The notes under the pieces were generated by a model, which saw nothing but the letters and a program-made list of their open reading frames with translations, was not told where the DNA came from and made no database searches. From Hydractinia symbiolongicarpus (lineage: Eukaryota > Cnidaria > Hydrozoa > Anthoathecata > Hydractiniidae): DNA of 64,000 bases. Location of the stretch: positions 22,037,501 through 22,101,500 of the forward strand of contig NC_079878.1 in the NCBI RefSeq assembly GCF_029227915.1, written 5' to 3'. The position numbers and the translations under genes were made by a program. This document shows positions 11,703-23,499 of this stretch, in pieces; positions within the stretch are counted from its first letter, which is position 1, and each line of letters opens with the position of its first letter.

Positions 11703-12189
11703 GCTTAATATTTTTCAAGACAACCTTGGTTACATTTTACATTTTCGCATTTTTACGTACAATAATTTTTTTGTATCTGAAGGCGGATTTCCACAATGAA
11801 AATGGTCTAATAGATCGACAAAAAACCAGTCAAATCCGAAAATGAATGTAAAAACGTATTCTTTTTTAAGGGTAACATTATGTAGATCCTCGACTGAACC
11901 GTCAGAATAGTAATGTTAAATAAAAATTCGTAATAAACCATTGTTTTGCATTTAATCATCCCTGATTCTTTAAAATAGGTCCTGCGTTTAACAGGTACTT
12001 TTGCCCGCTTTAAACACACGTCTTTTTTGCACTAGCGTCGCATGTAACTTATACCCTAGGTAGGTTCTGCTCCTTCAGGAAATTTGTTTTCTTTTGCGAA
12101 AAATGTTAGCCCAAAATGTATGCCAAACACTAGTAGCAGAAATAGCCTTTAAACCTGAAAATTCTAAATAAGCTAAAATTAATAGACTC

Positions 12190-14020
12190 CTAACATAACT
12201 GGTTGGAAAAAAGTTCGTGGCAAAGAATCACACAACGGCTAATGTATAAATTGAACATTTTTGAACAATACTCGAATACTAAGTTACGTCTGAAAAATAT
12301 TTTTCGTAACAAAGTCAATTCATAGGGGTAAATCCTCTGTGTATGGATTGAACATTTCACGCGAATACTCGACTTCACTTAGGTTAGACCTGAAAAATAC
12401 TTTTCGAAATAAAATCGATTCATACGGGAAAATACTCTGTGTATGGAATGAACATTTCACGCGAATACTCGACTTCACTTAGATAAGACTTGAAAACTAG
12501 TTTTCAAAATAAAATCGATTCATACGGGAAAATACTCTGTGTATGGATTGAACATTTCACGCGAATACTCGACTATACTTAATTTGGGCCTAAAAAATAT
12601 TTTTCTGACGAACTAGATTCATACAGGGAAATACTCTGTGTATAAATTGAACATATTACGCGAATACTCGACTTTACTTAATTTGGGCCTAAAAAATATT
12701 TTTCTGACGAACTCGATTCATACAGGGATATACTCTGTGTATAAATTGAACATATTACGCGAATACTCGACTTTACTTAATTTGGGCCTAAAAAATATTT
12801 TTCTCACGAACTCGATTCATACAGGGAAATACTCTGTGTATAAATTGAACATATTACGCGAATACTCGACTTTACTTAATTTGGGCCTAAAAAATATTTT
12901 TCTGACGAACTCGATTCATACAGGGAAATACTCTGTGTATAAATTGAGCATGTTACGCGAATACTCGACTTTACTTAATTTGGGCCTAAAAAATATTTTT
13001 CTCACGAACTCGATTCATACAGGGAAATATTCTGTGTATAAATTGAACATATTACGCGAATACTCGACTTTACTTAATTTGGGCCTAAAAAATATTTTTC
13101 TGACGAACTCGATTCATACAGGGAAATACTCTGTATATGGATTGAACATTTCACGCGAATACTCGACTTCACTTAGGTAGGCCTGAAAAATATTTTTCGA
13201 AATAAACTCGATTCATACGGGGAAATAATCTGTGTATGGATTGAACATTTCACGCGAATACTCGACTTCACTTAATTTAGGTCAGAAAAATATTTTTTGT
13301 AACGAACTCGATTCATGCAGGGAAATAATCTGTGTATGGATTGAACATTTCACGCGAGTACTCGACTTCACTTAGGTTAGGCCTGACAAATATTTTTCGA
13401 AAAAAATCGATTCATACAGGGAATTAGTCTGTGTATGGATTGCACATTTCACGCGAATACTCGACTTCACTTAGGTTAGGCCTGAAAAATATTTTTCAAA
13501 ATAAAATCGATTCATACAGGGAAATAATCTGTGTATGGATTGAACAATTTACGCGAATACTCAAATTTACTTGGTTAGATCTGAAAAATATTTTTCGTAA
13601 GGAACTTCATTTATACGGGAAAATACTCGTGTATCGATTGAACAATTTACGCGAATACTCGACTTCACTTAGGTTAGGCCTGAAAAATATTTTTTGTAAC
13701 GAACTTCATTTATACGGGAAAATACTCTGTGTATGGATTGAACAATTTACGCGACCACTCGACTTCACTTAGTTAAGGCCTGAAAAATATTTTTCGTAAG
13801 GAACTTCATTTATACGGGAAAATACTCGTGTATTGAAGATTTCACGCCAATAGTCGACTTCAGTTAGGTTAGATCTGAAAAATGTTTTTCGTAATTTACT
13901 TGATTCATACAGGAAAATACTCTGTGTATCGATTGAACATTTCACGCGAATACTCGACTTTACTTAATTTAGGCCTAAAAAATATTTTTCGAAACAAAGT
14001 CAATTTATATGGGTAAACGC
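12190..14020. repeat. Minisatellite, about 18 copies of a 95-99 bp unit
   Basis: Each unit holds TGTGTAT..ATTGAACAT, TTACGCGAATACTCGACTT, (A)GGCCTAAAAAATATTTTTC and GATTCATACAGGGAAATACT. The central copies (12634-13140) are nearly identical and exactly 99 bp, so they keep an open frame. The outer copies are more divergent and carry small indels, the usual sign of expansion from the middle. It lies between the KDZ gene and the convergent UPF0547-like gene. Confidence 0.9.
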
Positions 14021-14811
14021 GAATTCTAAACTAGGTCTGGAATGTAGATTCATTGTTGGGCGTGTGAACAAAACCAATGAACACGCTGAGCATAAATTAG
14101 CAGAGATGACGCAGATAATTAGGCATCAAAGCAATAGAAATATATTTGGAAAATTCTATAAATAGAATAATCAGAATTAACTGCAAAACTAACAGAGAAA
14201 CGAACTGACAATAAAGTCTGCTAGAAAACGATAATAATCTTGATAATAATACAAGTGGTTTTAAGGCCGGTGGTTAAGGGTTTAGGGCCTTAAATTGGGT
14301 CTTACATACATTTCAAAACACTTTCTCTAAGTTAGCAACCTTGCCAATTGGGATGTGACAAAAGCCTTCTTGGACGCAACATATATAGTGTTTATAGTGT
14401 GTTTCCGTGAAATCTTTATGTGCTAAGGTCACTATTGACGAATATGATTCAAAGAGTCAAAGTAGGATTTATGATGGCATTGTTTCAGTAAAAAAAATAG
14501 ATGTTAAACAACCAGCTTAGCATCTTTAGGGCCAAACAGGCTTTTTACCAACCTAAGGTCTGATCCTCAATGTACGGATAATTTACAAAAAAATCGTGTA
14601 ATAAATACGAAGATGAAAATAACATATCTTTTTTATAATAAATATAAATATATATCTAGTAATATGCTATATATTTATATATATATATATCTAATATATT
14701 TCCACTAAACACTTTCTTTTTTATAATAAATAATAAATACAGCTAGCTATATGCTGTAACTATAACCATAGCTATAACTAATAAAAAAATATATACAATG
14801 AAAATATTCAA
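14021..14811. other. AT-rich spacer, no gene seen
   Basis: Contains TA-rich runs (14637-14700) and no supported feature. It lies downstream of both convergent genes. Confidence 0.5.
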
Positions 14812-16515
14812 TCATATCTTCATGAAATCGAAAGCATTTCCATCTGAATCTACAATTTGATAGATAAAAGGGGTGGTTGTCAATCAAAACATGCTAAAGA
14901 AGATATAGTTTATAGCTGCATAAATAGGTCTAGTAGGGTTTAAAAATAATTTGCTACCTCTATTTTCCTCTTCATTGTCAGGACCTACAACATAATTTCA
15001 CTATCTTAATATTATTCGCAGATAGCCTGGCTTGTGCAAGTACTATAAAAATTCACTTTTGACAAAAACAATCGTGCTCTTAGTTTTAAAATTATAGAAT
15101 AAACAATTTGTGAGTGCACCTCCATTTTCTTGTTCTTGATTGTACCTGCTATCATTGCTTGTGCTTGGACCTACAACACAGTCATAAGTTTTTAAAAAAC
15201 AGCTGCAAATGCTAAAAAATAATTATTTGAGGAAACTTCTCAAAAATTAGAAGTGGATTTCAGAACTATAACTACAAAAAAAAAACACCTTCATTTTCTT
15301 TGTCACTACTTGTATCTATGGAATAATGTAATAGAATTTATTTTAGTGTAGACTAAAAAACTGAGACACTAACAAATCAGGTAAGAATATTGTGAATGGC
15401 AGATATTCAAAAATGTTATCACAGGTCAATTATAGCTTTCTCTGTGACAGTGCAATTAAGGTAATAATTAAATAAAAACTAATATAACAATACCTCTGTT
15501 CTCATTTTCCTGGACAGCTATGTGTAAAAAAAAAATATTTGATATAATAGGACTTCTTTTATATTATTTCACAAATTTTCATCATCAATTTATCAAAAGC
15601 AATACCTTCATTGTCCTCAACTGCCATATCTAAAAAATTTATGAAAATACTATGTATATAAGCCCATAAATAAAGACAACTTATTTTAATTACATATTAT
15701 ACATAATTTACCCTCATGGGCTTCCTCAATAGGCTGTGGGTTAAGTCCACCATGTCGATTGCCTGTTTACAATAAACCAAATATATATAATTCAAAACGA
15801 TGTAAGAAAGACAAATATATGTTTACACCATAAACCATACAATAAACTCCATACCCCTTGGCATGCTCTTGAAAAATTTCACAAGAGCATGACCTTGAGC
15901 AGCCAACCCTCCATCTTGCTGAAACAAGAATTGGCGCATAGGGCCTTCTGTGGCCGCAATATCTATGTATTGGCGGTTTGTAGGTGTTCTTCGCACATAC
16001 ACCACAGCCACATCATATCCCAGGTGCTGGTTCATATTGTTAGACTAATAAATGTAAAAAAAATACAAAGGATAAACCTGGTCACAAAAAAACCACTACT
16101 TTGCAATTTTAAAAATTGAGACAAAGGCCAAGAAGGAATATGGCAAAAGGAATGAATGTTAACATCATCAAAATATCTTACTATATCTTCCATCTTTCTT
16201 TTTGACCTTGTCAAATTACACGACCGATTTTCCACAACCTTTCTTTTTTTAACACAAGGTTGTGAGCAGGCCGGACAAGTCCTACATGCAACCGCCACCA
16301 TTTCTTTACATCCCTGACATTGCTAAAACAAGGCAAAGGATAAGTGTGATTTGCGCACAAATGAAAAGCTACACAGGAAATTTGTTTATATAATTCCTAT
16401 GATTGGCACAAACGTAAAGATGAACTGACATGGATTTTGAAAAACACAAAGATAGCAAACACACCTTTTGAGCAATAAAACCTTTTTGACCAAATTTTTT
16501 TGAATCTTTATCCAT
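14812..16515 (-). CDS. Ten-exon gene: UPF0547-like zinc ribbon plus acidic micro-exon tail
   Basis: Exons on the minus strand: 16515-16465, 16322-16182, 16044-15855, 15762-15712, 15629-15606, 15517-15494, 15315-15289, 15170-15120, 14984-14958, 14849-14812. All have AG/GT borders, compatible phases and no internal stop, giving about 207 residues. It starts MDKDSKKFGQKGFIAQK. Exon 2 encodes CQGCKEMVAVACRTCPAC, which matches the UPF0547 zinc-ribbon pattern (CxxC, VAC, CPxC), followed by a basic KKRK stretch. Exon 3 encodes a globular segment (YDVAVVYVRRTPTNRQYID, FLFQQDG) that I do not recognise. Exons 4-9 all begin and end in phase 1, and five of them are only 24-51 nt, ending in related acidic codons (EDNE, ENENR, DKENE, EQENG, EEENR). 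The last exon ends DFMKI. Function unknown; it could be a host gene or a passenger of the neighbouring KDZ element. Confidence 0.7.
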
Positions 16516-18388
16516 TGTTTTTTGTATATATATGTAGCTGAAGTATACTTATATACATAAAGTTTATATAATTACATGCAGTGAAAATACACCCTCAAAA
16601 CAGTGCACTTTATTTTTATGAAAACCACTAAAATCTGACCCGAGGCTGTTCTTATCTTTCAAGTTTTTTCATACAAATTTCGCAAATCTTTGTGTTTATA
16701 CGAAATTGGGTGTTTTTTTGTCAATAATGGAGCTCTATAATTGTATTTGAGAACAATCAACCCAATATGAATAATATTTCGCAGTTATAGTAGGCGAGAC
16801 CAAAACAAAAAAATTAAGACTTCGTTTGTTCTTGAAACAATGATTTGATCCTGGAGCTGTCTTAATTTTTGCCAAAAACTGACTTGCTCTTGCTCTTATA
16901 AAAAAGCATGTATATATTTCTTTATATCTTTTCCTTAATACCTCTAGCTAGCTGGCAGGCTTAGCTACTGTTATCTAAAGCTGGTAGTAGAGCTGTTTTA
17001 TGGACCAGCACTCTGGCTGATTTACACTGGAATGGGGTTTGTCATACCAGGGATTTCATGTTAAATATTTTACATATACCTTGTCTGTTTAAGGGTGGCT
17101 TTGCTTAAAGAGCAATTCTAGCTTTAGCTAGATTAATTATAGCTAGCAAATGTCAAATAAAAGGGGGATGGGTGGGAAGCTATAAAAATATAATCCACCT
17201 GACACACCCGTTAAACGAACGTAGCGTTTACTACGATGACCAATGGAATATTATTTTAAGCATTACAATCGTAGCATAACCTTTACGTACTGAAAAGCAA
17301 ATTCTAATTCTAAAACAAACTATCTAGCCAGCTATAGAGCCAGGCAAATTTCAACCACTTTACTTGTCCGACGGTGCCAGGGACCAGGACAAATAGGGGA
17401 CCTAACACACGGCAGACACGGACACACCGGATACCCGATTTTTAATAACTGTTAAATTTCAGTTTTAGTAATTAGCTCTTTGTGAAAAAGCCAAGACATA
17501 TCTAAGAAGACAGTAACATAAAGTTTTTTTGATTTTTGATTTATGCGGTCGATAGTACCACACCCACACCCGTGCAACCTTTCCATATGTATCGGAAATG
17601 TCATGCTCATGAGATGGGGAGAAAGGGCATGCCCCATTCTTTTATTAGATAGAAGTAAAGATTTTTAGTTTAGTTTGTTTATTTCAACAGGCCACTTCTA
17701 TCACTTTAATTCGTTGAAAAGAAATGTTTAGAGAGCTTTAATATCAAAAATTTTCGTTGCCCAAGTATGGTGGGTAAATTGTTCGGCCCCTTACTTTAAA
17801 TATTGCGCCGCGACCCCTTGTAATATGTCAAAAGTATTTTTAGCGATCAAAAAATGTCTCCGGTGTTCTTTTCAGTATTTCCTTAGTTCTTATCTTGTTG
17901 ATGTGCTAAGGAATATTTTACCCACACTTTTGTCACCTTTCTTGGCTATCTAGCCAGCTTAGAATAATTTCTGACCAGATAATAATTTTCCAATATGAAA
18001 AAAATGATCGTTTTGTTTTCATATAGCGATCCGGCATAGTTCATAGGCTATGGATCTGGTAACAGTTTAAAATGTCCGGTTTAAACGCCAAAATTAACCA
18101 AACATAAAAATGTAAATATATTCTAAGAAAAAATATACAAATCTTAAACGTAGTAAATTCAAAGTGTAATTGTTTCACAGCTGTCTCGTTATGATGTATA
18201 ATATGATCATAGCCATATCTTTTTTTTTTGTGACTTTGATAATATCAATTGAATGACTTTAAATCCAGGCTCTGCGGCGATGGCTAAAAAATCAAGAAAC
18301 ACACAATCTGGAAAAATTAAGAGGAAAGGCAGGAACAATTTCCCGAAAAAATATCGATAATTTTAATTATAGAAATTATTAATACCTA
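16516..18388. other. Intergenic, no gene seen
   Basis: AT-rich with CTAGCTAGCT words (16940-17140). No terminal repeats or ORFs that I can support. Confidence 0.45.
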
Positions 18389-18409
18389 GCCCGGCGTCAA
18401 ACGCCGGGC
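18389..18409. repeat. GC-rich hairpin GCCCGGCGT / ACGCCGGGC
   Basis: A 9-bp perfect stem with loop CAA. The stem core CCCGGCGT/ACGCCGGG is the same as at 1741-1764, 16.6 kb away. Confidence 0.7.
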
Positions 18410-18561
18410 GAAGCCGCTCACAAAAGAATTCTCATACAAGAAACGAGGCATATTAAATACTACTGTTCCGGTACTTTTATACGTTCTACCACATGCGTAG
18501 AACTTGGATATCTATTTACTACCGATATTGTAGATTTTGTCCGGTGGACACTTCTACTGTA

Positions 18562-21500
18562 TTAGTACATTTTTGTGCGCGACTGGCCTGTTCGGTAAGC
18601 ATAAGTGCATTTTGGTGGTATATTTTTGTGGTCTAAGAGCCCTAAGCCAGCTCGACCGGTCTGATGCAAACCTAAAATCCTTTTGAAATTTAGCTGACTA
18701 TCCGCCGAAAGAACTGCCTCACTAACTTTCCAATTTCCAGCTTTCAAATCTGGTACGCACTTAGACACACAAGGGTTGACAGAATCTCTTAGTAACAGAT
18801 GTCCACTGATTTTGGCAGATTTGAAAACAGATGCAAGACTTTTCAGGGGAAGAGGACAAGGCGATGTCGAGGAATATAAGGAAATGTTGGAAATTGAATG
18901 GTGTAGTTTTAACCATTTCATAATGAAAACAGAAAATCTTTGCTCTAATTTTGTGATAGTAGATAGACAAACTTTATAAATTAATAATGGCCAGCGGATT
19001 CTGAGAATTAACAGATGGTGTAAAAACCAAACCTTATGGACCTCTTTATGAAAGGACCTGTCTATAGCCATAAGTTTGTCTTCGGCATCATTTAGAAATT
19101 CTTGTATTGCAGCAGAATCAGACAAGGATGATTTCGAGATAACAAGACAGCAAGCTGTGATGATGGAACTGGTCTAACGACCCTTGAAGTTAAAATTGTA
19201 GAGGTTACACCCTCTAAAGATCAAAACGCAATGCAAGATCTCCCTTTTTGCAAGGATAATCTGTAGATTCAAGGTAATTGAACCAAACAACCCTCTCTAC
19301 ACAATACAATACGTACAACTAACGGTCGGTACACAAAAACTGACAACATGAAAACAGAAGACAGACATAAGACAACAATACAACAAAGAATTTACTATAA
19401 AAATAAATAAATAAATATAAAACTATAAAAATGAGTAGACCACCCGAGCGCCAGGACTTGTGAACCTGGCAGTAGCTTTCCACATGTGTTACGGGATCCC
19501 AACACTCAGCCTTACACGGGTAGTTGTCGCTTTGGACCAGCCATTTGCTTCGGACCAGCCGTAAGTCAGGACCAGCCTGAAGACAGTGGAGTAATGAACG
19601 TGGATGTAAAGTCACGGAAACAAGAAAGATAGAAATGATAACCCCTTATATAGCTTCTTCATAACATCAGGTATAGTAGGATCGTTAACCCTGTAGACTA
19701 AGTGAGCCAACTTAGCCTCCCTAGAGAACTGGGGTTATAAGTGGGGTCGTTACACCCAAAGACAAGGCAATTGCCAAGCCCCCTTGCTAAGCTTCTTATA
19801 ATTGCTTTCTAGGAAAGCGGTGTTCTGCCTAAAAACCTAATTGGATTAGAATGAATGGATGGAATTTTTTCGCTGCCAACTGTAAACGGTGAACTTTGGA
19901 CGACTTTTCCCTTATCAATAACAATGCTGCGTGATTTAGAAGTCCTAAACGACATACCTACACAATCAAGAGCTGTTGTACACCTGTTTAATAAATTTTG
20001 AGTACTTGGAATTGACGTGGACAATAAAAACATATCATCTATAAAAGCTTTTATTGGGGGTTGGTCTGGGATTTTGTTTTTATTACCTTCAGTATCAATA
20101 AGGCTGGGGGTAACACACACATACTCAATAATAACGTTTATAGCTGCAAGAAATAGTATAATGGAAAGTGTACAGCCGATAAAAATTCCCCTACAGTGTT
20201 GATGCCAACTGGAAGGAGCAGAAGCCGAAAAAGACTTACTCCACAGGCTGTCGTAGTATAGCTGTATGAGCCTTATCCATGATTCTGGTACACCATAGCG
20301 TCTGAGAGCCATAAAAATCAGCTTGTGCGGAACTGAAGGGAACGCATTAGCAATATCAAGCCATATAGCTGAAAGTGAAGAATATTGTGCCTTCGCATTC
20401 TTAAGTGTGGCCCAAACAATAGACATGTGTTCCCAGCAACCGGGAACTTTTTCCATACAACCTTTCTGAATGGAAGTATTAATGAAGTTGTTTTTCTTTA
20501 TAATATGCGATTCTAACCGCTTGGAAATCAAACTAAAAAAGAGCTTTCCTTCAACATTCAGAAGAGCTATGGGGCGAAAATCCTTTATGTTAGATGGACA
20601 AGGTGTGTTGTTTTTAGGTATACAAACTTCTGATGCAATTCTCCATTGCACAGGAATAAAAGACTTCTTTAGACAAGCTTGAAAAATGTTAAACAGAAAC
20701 AATACAATATGAGGACAATTCTCATATACTGTGTACGGAATTTGGTTCAGCCCAGGAGAAGAAACATTTCTACGAGAATGTAGGACAGCTTGGAAATCCT
20801 TGAACTTTAGCTTGGAAGAATCGAAAGCTGAGACTAGATTTGGTGGTGAAGGCAATCCAGGGAGATCTGAAAGAGGTATATGGCGTGAGGGATCGTTCAA
20901 GGTTGAATGTTTGTGTGAATCCATTTCGTCCTGGGCAACTTCAAGTTTTATTGAACATTTGGGATCTAAAAAACTTTTTCCAACCTGATAAGGATTCTTA
21001 GAGAAAGCCTGGCGTGCATTCGAGATTTTCCAACGTCTTTTCCTATTCTGCTTACCTCTCCGAAGTAACCTTAACTTGGCCATTATATCATCTAAAAGGT
21101 TTTGCATGTTGCTTTTCTCAACTGGGTCAGATGTGTTCTTAAGAGTTCGGAGTAGACTGTTCTTCATGTTCACCAAACTGATGCTGCGTAAAGCTCTCCT
21201 GTTCAAACCTGATAGGTTGTGCTGGGGAAGTGACCTTACACCAAACAGGTGAGACGGATGGTAGTAAATTGTTGATTCCAACAGCTCCACTTTTTTTGAC
21301 AATGGGTAAGAGCCTAGAAGATTGTGGAAAACTGCATCATCAAGGGAATTCCACAATTTTGTGTCAATTGACTTCGGCCAAGCAATAGGTTGTTTCCATT
21401 ATATAGTGCTAAGATGGTCAGGTTCTGTTGATTGCTGAGAAAGAACACTGTGGGAGTTATCCGGGTTAGCTTTCAGCAGCCGAGACTTTTCAGTGGAATC

Positions 21501-21760
21501 AACAGCTAGCACATCTTGCAAAACAACTTTACACGGTTTAAATGTCCAATGCTTAGTGGAAGGGAGTAACGAAGAATCACAGGTAGCAGGAAGGACAGAG
21601 GAGTTAGTAATAACGAAATTGATATCCGGAGGGGTAGTCCTAATACGGTCAAGGTCTATATCGTTGGGGGTATCATTGTTTAAAAAATTTAACTTTGTTG
21701 TAGACCATAAAAAATCCCACGGGCCAGCCTAAGCTTGGTGGGAGCGACAGATAACAATTG
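18562..21760 (-). pseudogene. R2-like non-LTR reverse transcriptase of the RLE-USP family, split by an insertion
   Basis: The main open stretch is 21356-19809, with an in-frame stop near 21398 and similar coding continuing upstream to about 21730 (FLWSTTKLNFLNND). RT landmarks in order: SSPGLNQIPYTVY, DFRPIALLNVEGKLFF, IWLDIANAFPSVPH (first Asp), GCTLSIILFLAAIN in place of the usual PQG block, AFIDDMFLLS (the catalytic DD), and PIRFLGRT. The thumb continues at 19125-18562 (DSAAIQEFLNDAEDKLMAID, LRIRWPLLIYKV, SPCPLPLKSL, ISGHLLLRDS). Between RFLGRT and this part lie about 680 bp of foreign DNA. The related copy at 22.0-22.5 kb reads straight through that point, which proves the interruption. 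The RLE and USP parts are not attached here. Confidence 0.8.
19136..19812 (-). mobile_element. Tail-type non-autonomous element inserted in the RT ORF
   Basis: On the minus strand it has TTAGCAAGGGGGCTTGGCAA, CTTGTCTTTGGGTGTAACG, CCCCACTTATAACCCCAGTT and later TCTCCCTTTTTGCAAGGATA (plus-strand orientation) with the ACCCTCTA box. These are the same ordered blocks as the tail elements at 2.9, 27 and 60 kb. It interrupts the RT between RFLGRT and the following Ser-Leu-Ser-Asp. The paralogue at 22380-22410 has only a short stretch of codons there. This is the best evidence that the tail blocks can move as a unit. Confidence 0.6.
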
Positions 21761-22036
21761 GGTTAGGCCTGCCAACTTTTACGCGGGCTCAGCAGGCATG
21801 TTTTTCATGCCATTCCACGACTCTACCTATTGACCCCTTGCGTGACAGTACTATCTGTCTATTGCTGAATACTTCACTTATAACTGGTGACTGACAATGA
21901 GGAGTGTGATGTCACATGCAACAGAAAAATAACAGAAGAATAACACACATACATAGACACACACAAAACAAAATAAGCAAATAAATAAAAAGTAAAGGTC
22001 TAGTCTTTCCCAGTGTCAATCTGTCTTTCCAGATTG

Positions 22037-22550
22037 TCATTCGTTATCCTTTCGGACAGTAGCAATAAGAAAATAATTTAGTAACAGATGTCCACTGATT
22101 TTGGCAGATTTGAGAACAAGACTTTTCAGGGGAAGAGGACAGGGCGATGTTGAGGAATATAAGGGAATGTTGGAAATTGAATGATGTAGTTTTAACCATT
22201 TCATAATGAAAACAGAAAATCTTTGCTCTAATTTTGTGATAGTAGATAGCGGATTCTGGGAATTAACAGATGGTGTAAAAACCAAACCTTATGGACCCCT
22301 TTATGAAAGGACCTGTCTATAGCCATAAGTTTGTTTTCGGCATCATTTAGAAATTCTTGTATTGCAGCAGAATCAGACAAGGATGAGTTCATTGTTCTGC
22401 CTAAAAACCTAATTGGATTAGAATGAATGGATGGAATTTTTTCGCTGCCAACTGTAAACGGTGTTTTAAGTTTTATTGAACATTTAGGATCTAAAATATT
22501 TTTTCCAGCCTGATAAGGATTCTTAGAGAAAGTTCTGGCGCACAGGAGGG
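22037..22550 (-). pseudogene. RT thumb fragment, second copy of the R2-like element
   Basis: Highly similar to 18.7-19.1 kb (TITKLEQRFSVFIMKWLKLH, YSSTSPCPLPLKSL). It continues without interruption into IRFLGRT (22400-22440), then jumps to a piece matching 20940-21010 (CSIKLKT, LSKNPYQAGKNILDPKC on the minus strand). It is therefore internally deleted, with short indels elsewhere. Confidence 0.75.
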
Positions 22551-23160
22551 TCTTATTTAATTCTTTTTTATATTAATATATTTTTGACATATACATTTTT
22601 CTATTTGTGTTTGATCTGTAACCAGTCCGTTTATGTTGTTAGCTCTGCCTTGTCTCGCATTGTTTGTGATAGCAGGATTGTTTTTTCTCTTTACGATTTC
22701 CTTAAAGAATAGTTTTAGGTCTAAGTTGGACAGTACTCATGCTTGTAAGAAGCAAGAAAGTGTATTCAGCACCTTCTTCTGGGAGCCTAATCCCGGTTTT
22801 GACAACCACCGTCCCTGTAGACAAGATACTTCAGTGCAGCGTATTGTAAACCTTTTTCAATGGCCGCCCAAGTATGACTATATTTCGACCAAGTTTTTTT
22901 CTAATAGACAAAATCGTGTAGCATAACTACGAAAAGAACTTCCTTCTGCTAACTATTGGCTCACTTCCATTCTCAATAAAAACACTTTTCTTCTTAAGGC
23001 TAAAATACACGATCAGTTTATAGGAATCAATTTAAATTGAAGTTTTCTTTAATCAGTTAAACTGTAAGACACACCTGTCTACGCGTTCAGTTTGAAATGA
23101 AAAAAATAAAAAAGGTATTATGAAGGAAACACTGTGAAATAGCTATCAATACAGAAAGTA
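22551..23160. other. Unassigned region with one open stretch
   Basis: An open frame at 22633-22926 (+) encodes a hydrophobic N-terminus (LLALPCLALFVIAGLFFLF) and then an unremarkable segment (NLFQWPPKYDYISTKFF). I do not recognise it. It may be 5' coding remains of the retrotransposon copy that follows. Confidence 0.3.
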
Positions 23161-23370
23161 TTGCAGAGGTTGCGAAGGCAAAGGCATAAGCACGGCAAGG
23201 TAATGGCATTGCAAAGGCAGGGAAGGAAACAGGAAGAGAAATTAGCAAAGCAAGGCAAGGGAGGCACAGGCAATGGAATAGTAGGCAGGCACCAGAAAAG
23301 GCATAGGAAGGGTAGGCAAAGGCACAGTAAGTGCTTCCAAGGCAGGGGGAAGGACGGTAGGGGCAGGCAC
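23161..23370. repeat. Purine-rich low-complexity tract (AAGGCA-like words)
   Basis: The plus strand is almost only A and G for about 200 bp, built from GGCAAAGGCA/AAGGCAGGGA-like words. The open frames on both strands here are composition artefacts. Confidence 0.8.
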
Positions 23371-23499
23371 CTTAATAAAACCCCTTCTCCCTTGCAACTT
23401 AAAGATAACGTAAACTCAATATGTAAGTCCAAGAGTATGTTTTGTTTTGATATTTTAATAAATTTGAAATTAAAAGTCAGCTTGGTTCAAGCGTATCGT

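Noticed and set aside
12638-13180. 180-codon open frame with 33-residue repeats
   Set aside because: It is produced by the 99-bp minisatellite unit. There is no splice context or similarity, and the flanking units break the frame.
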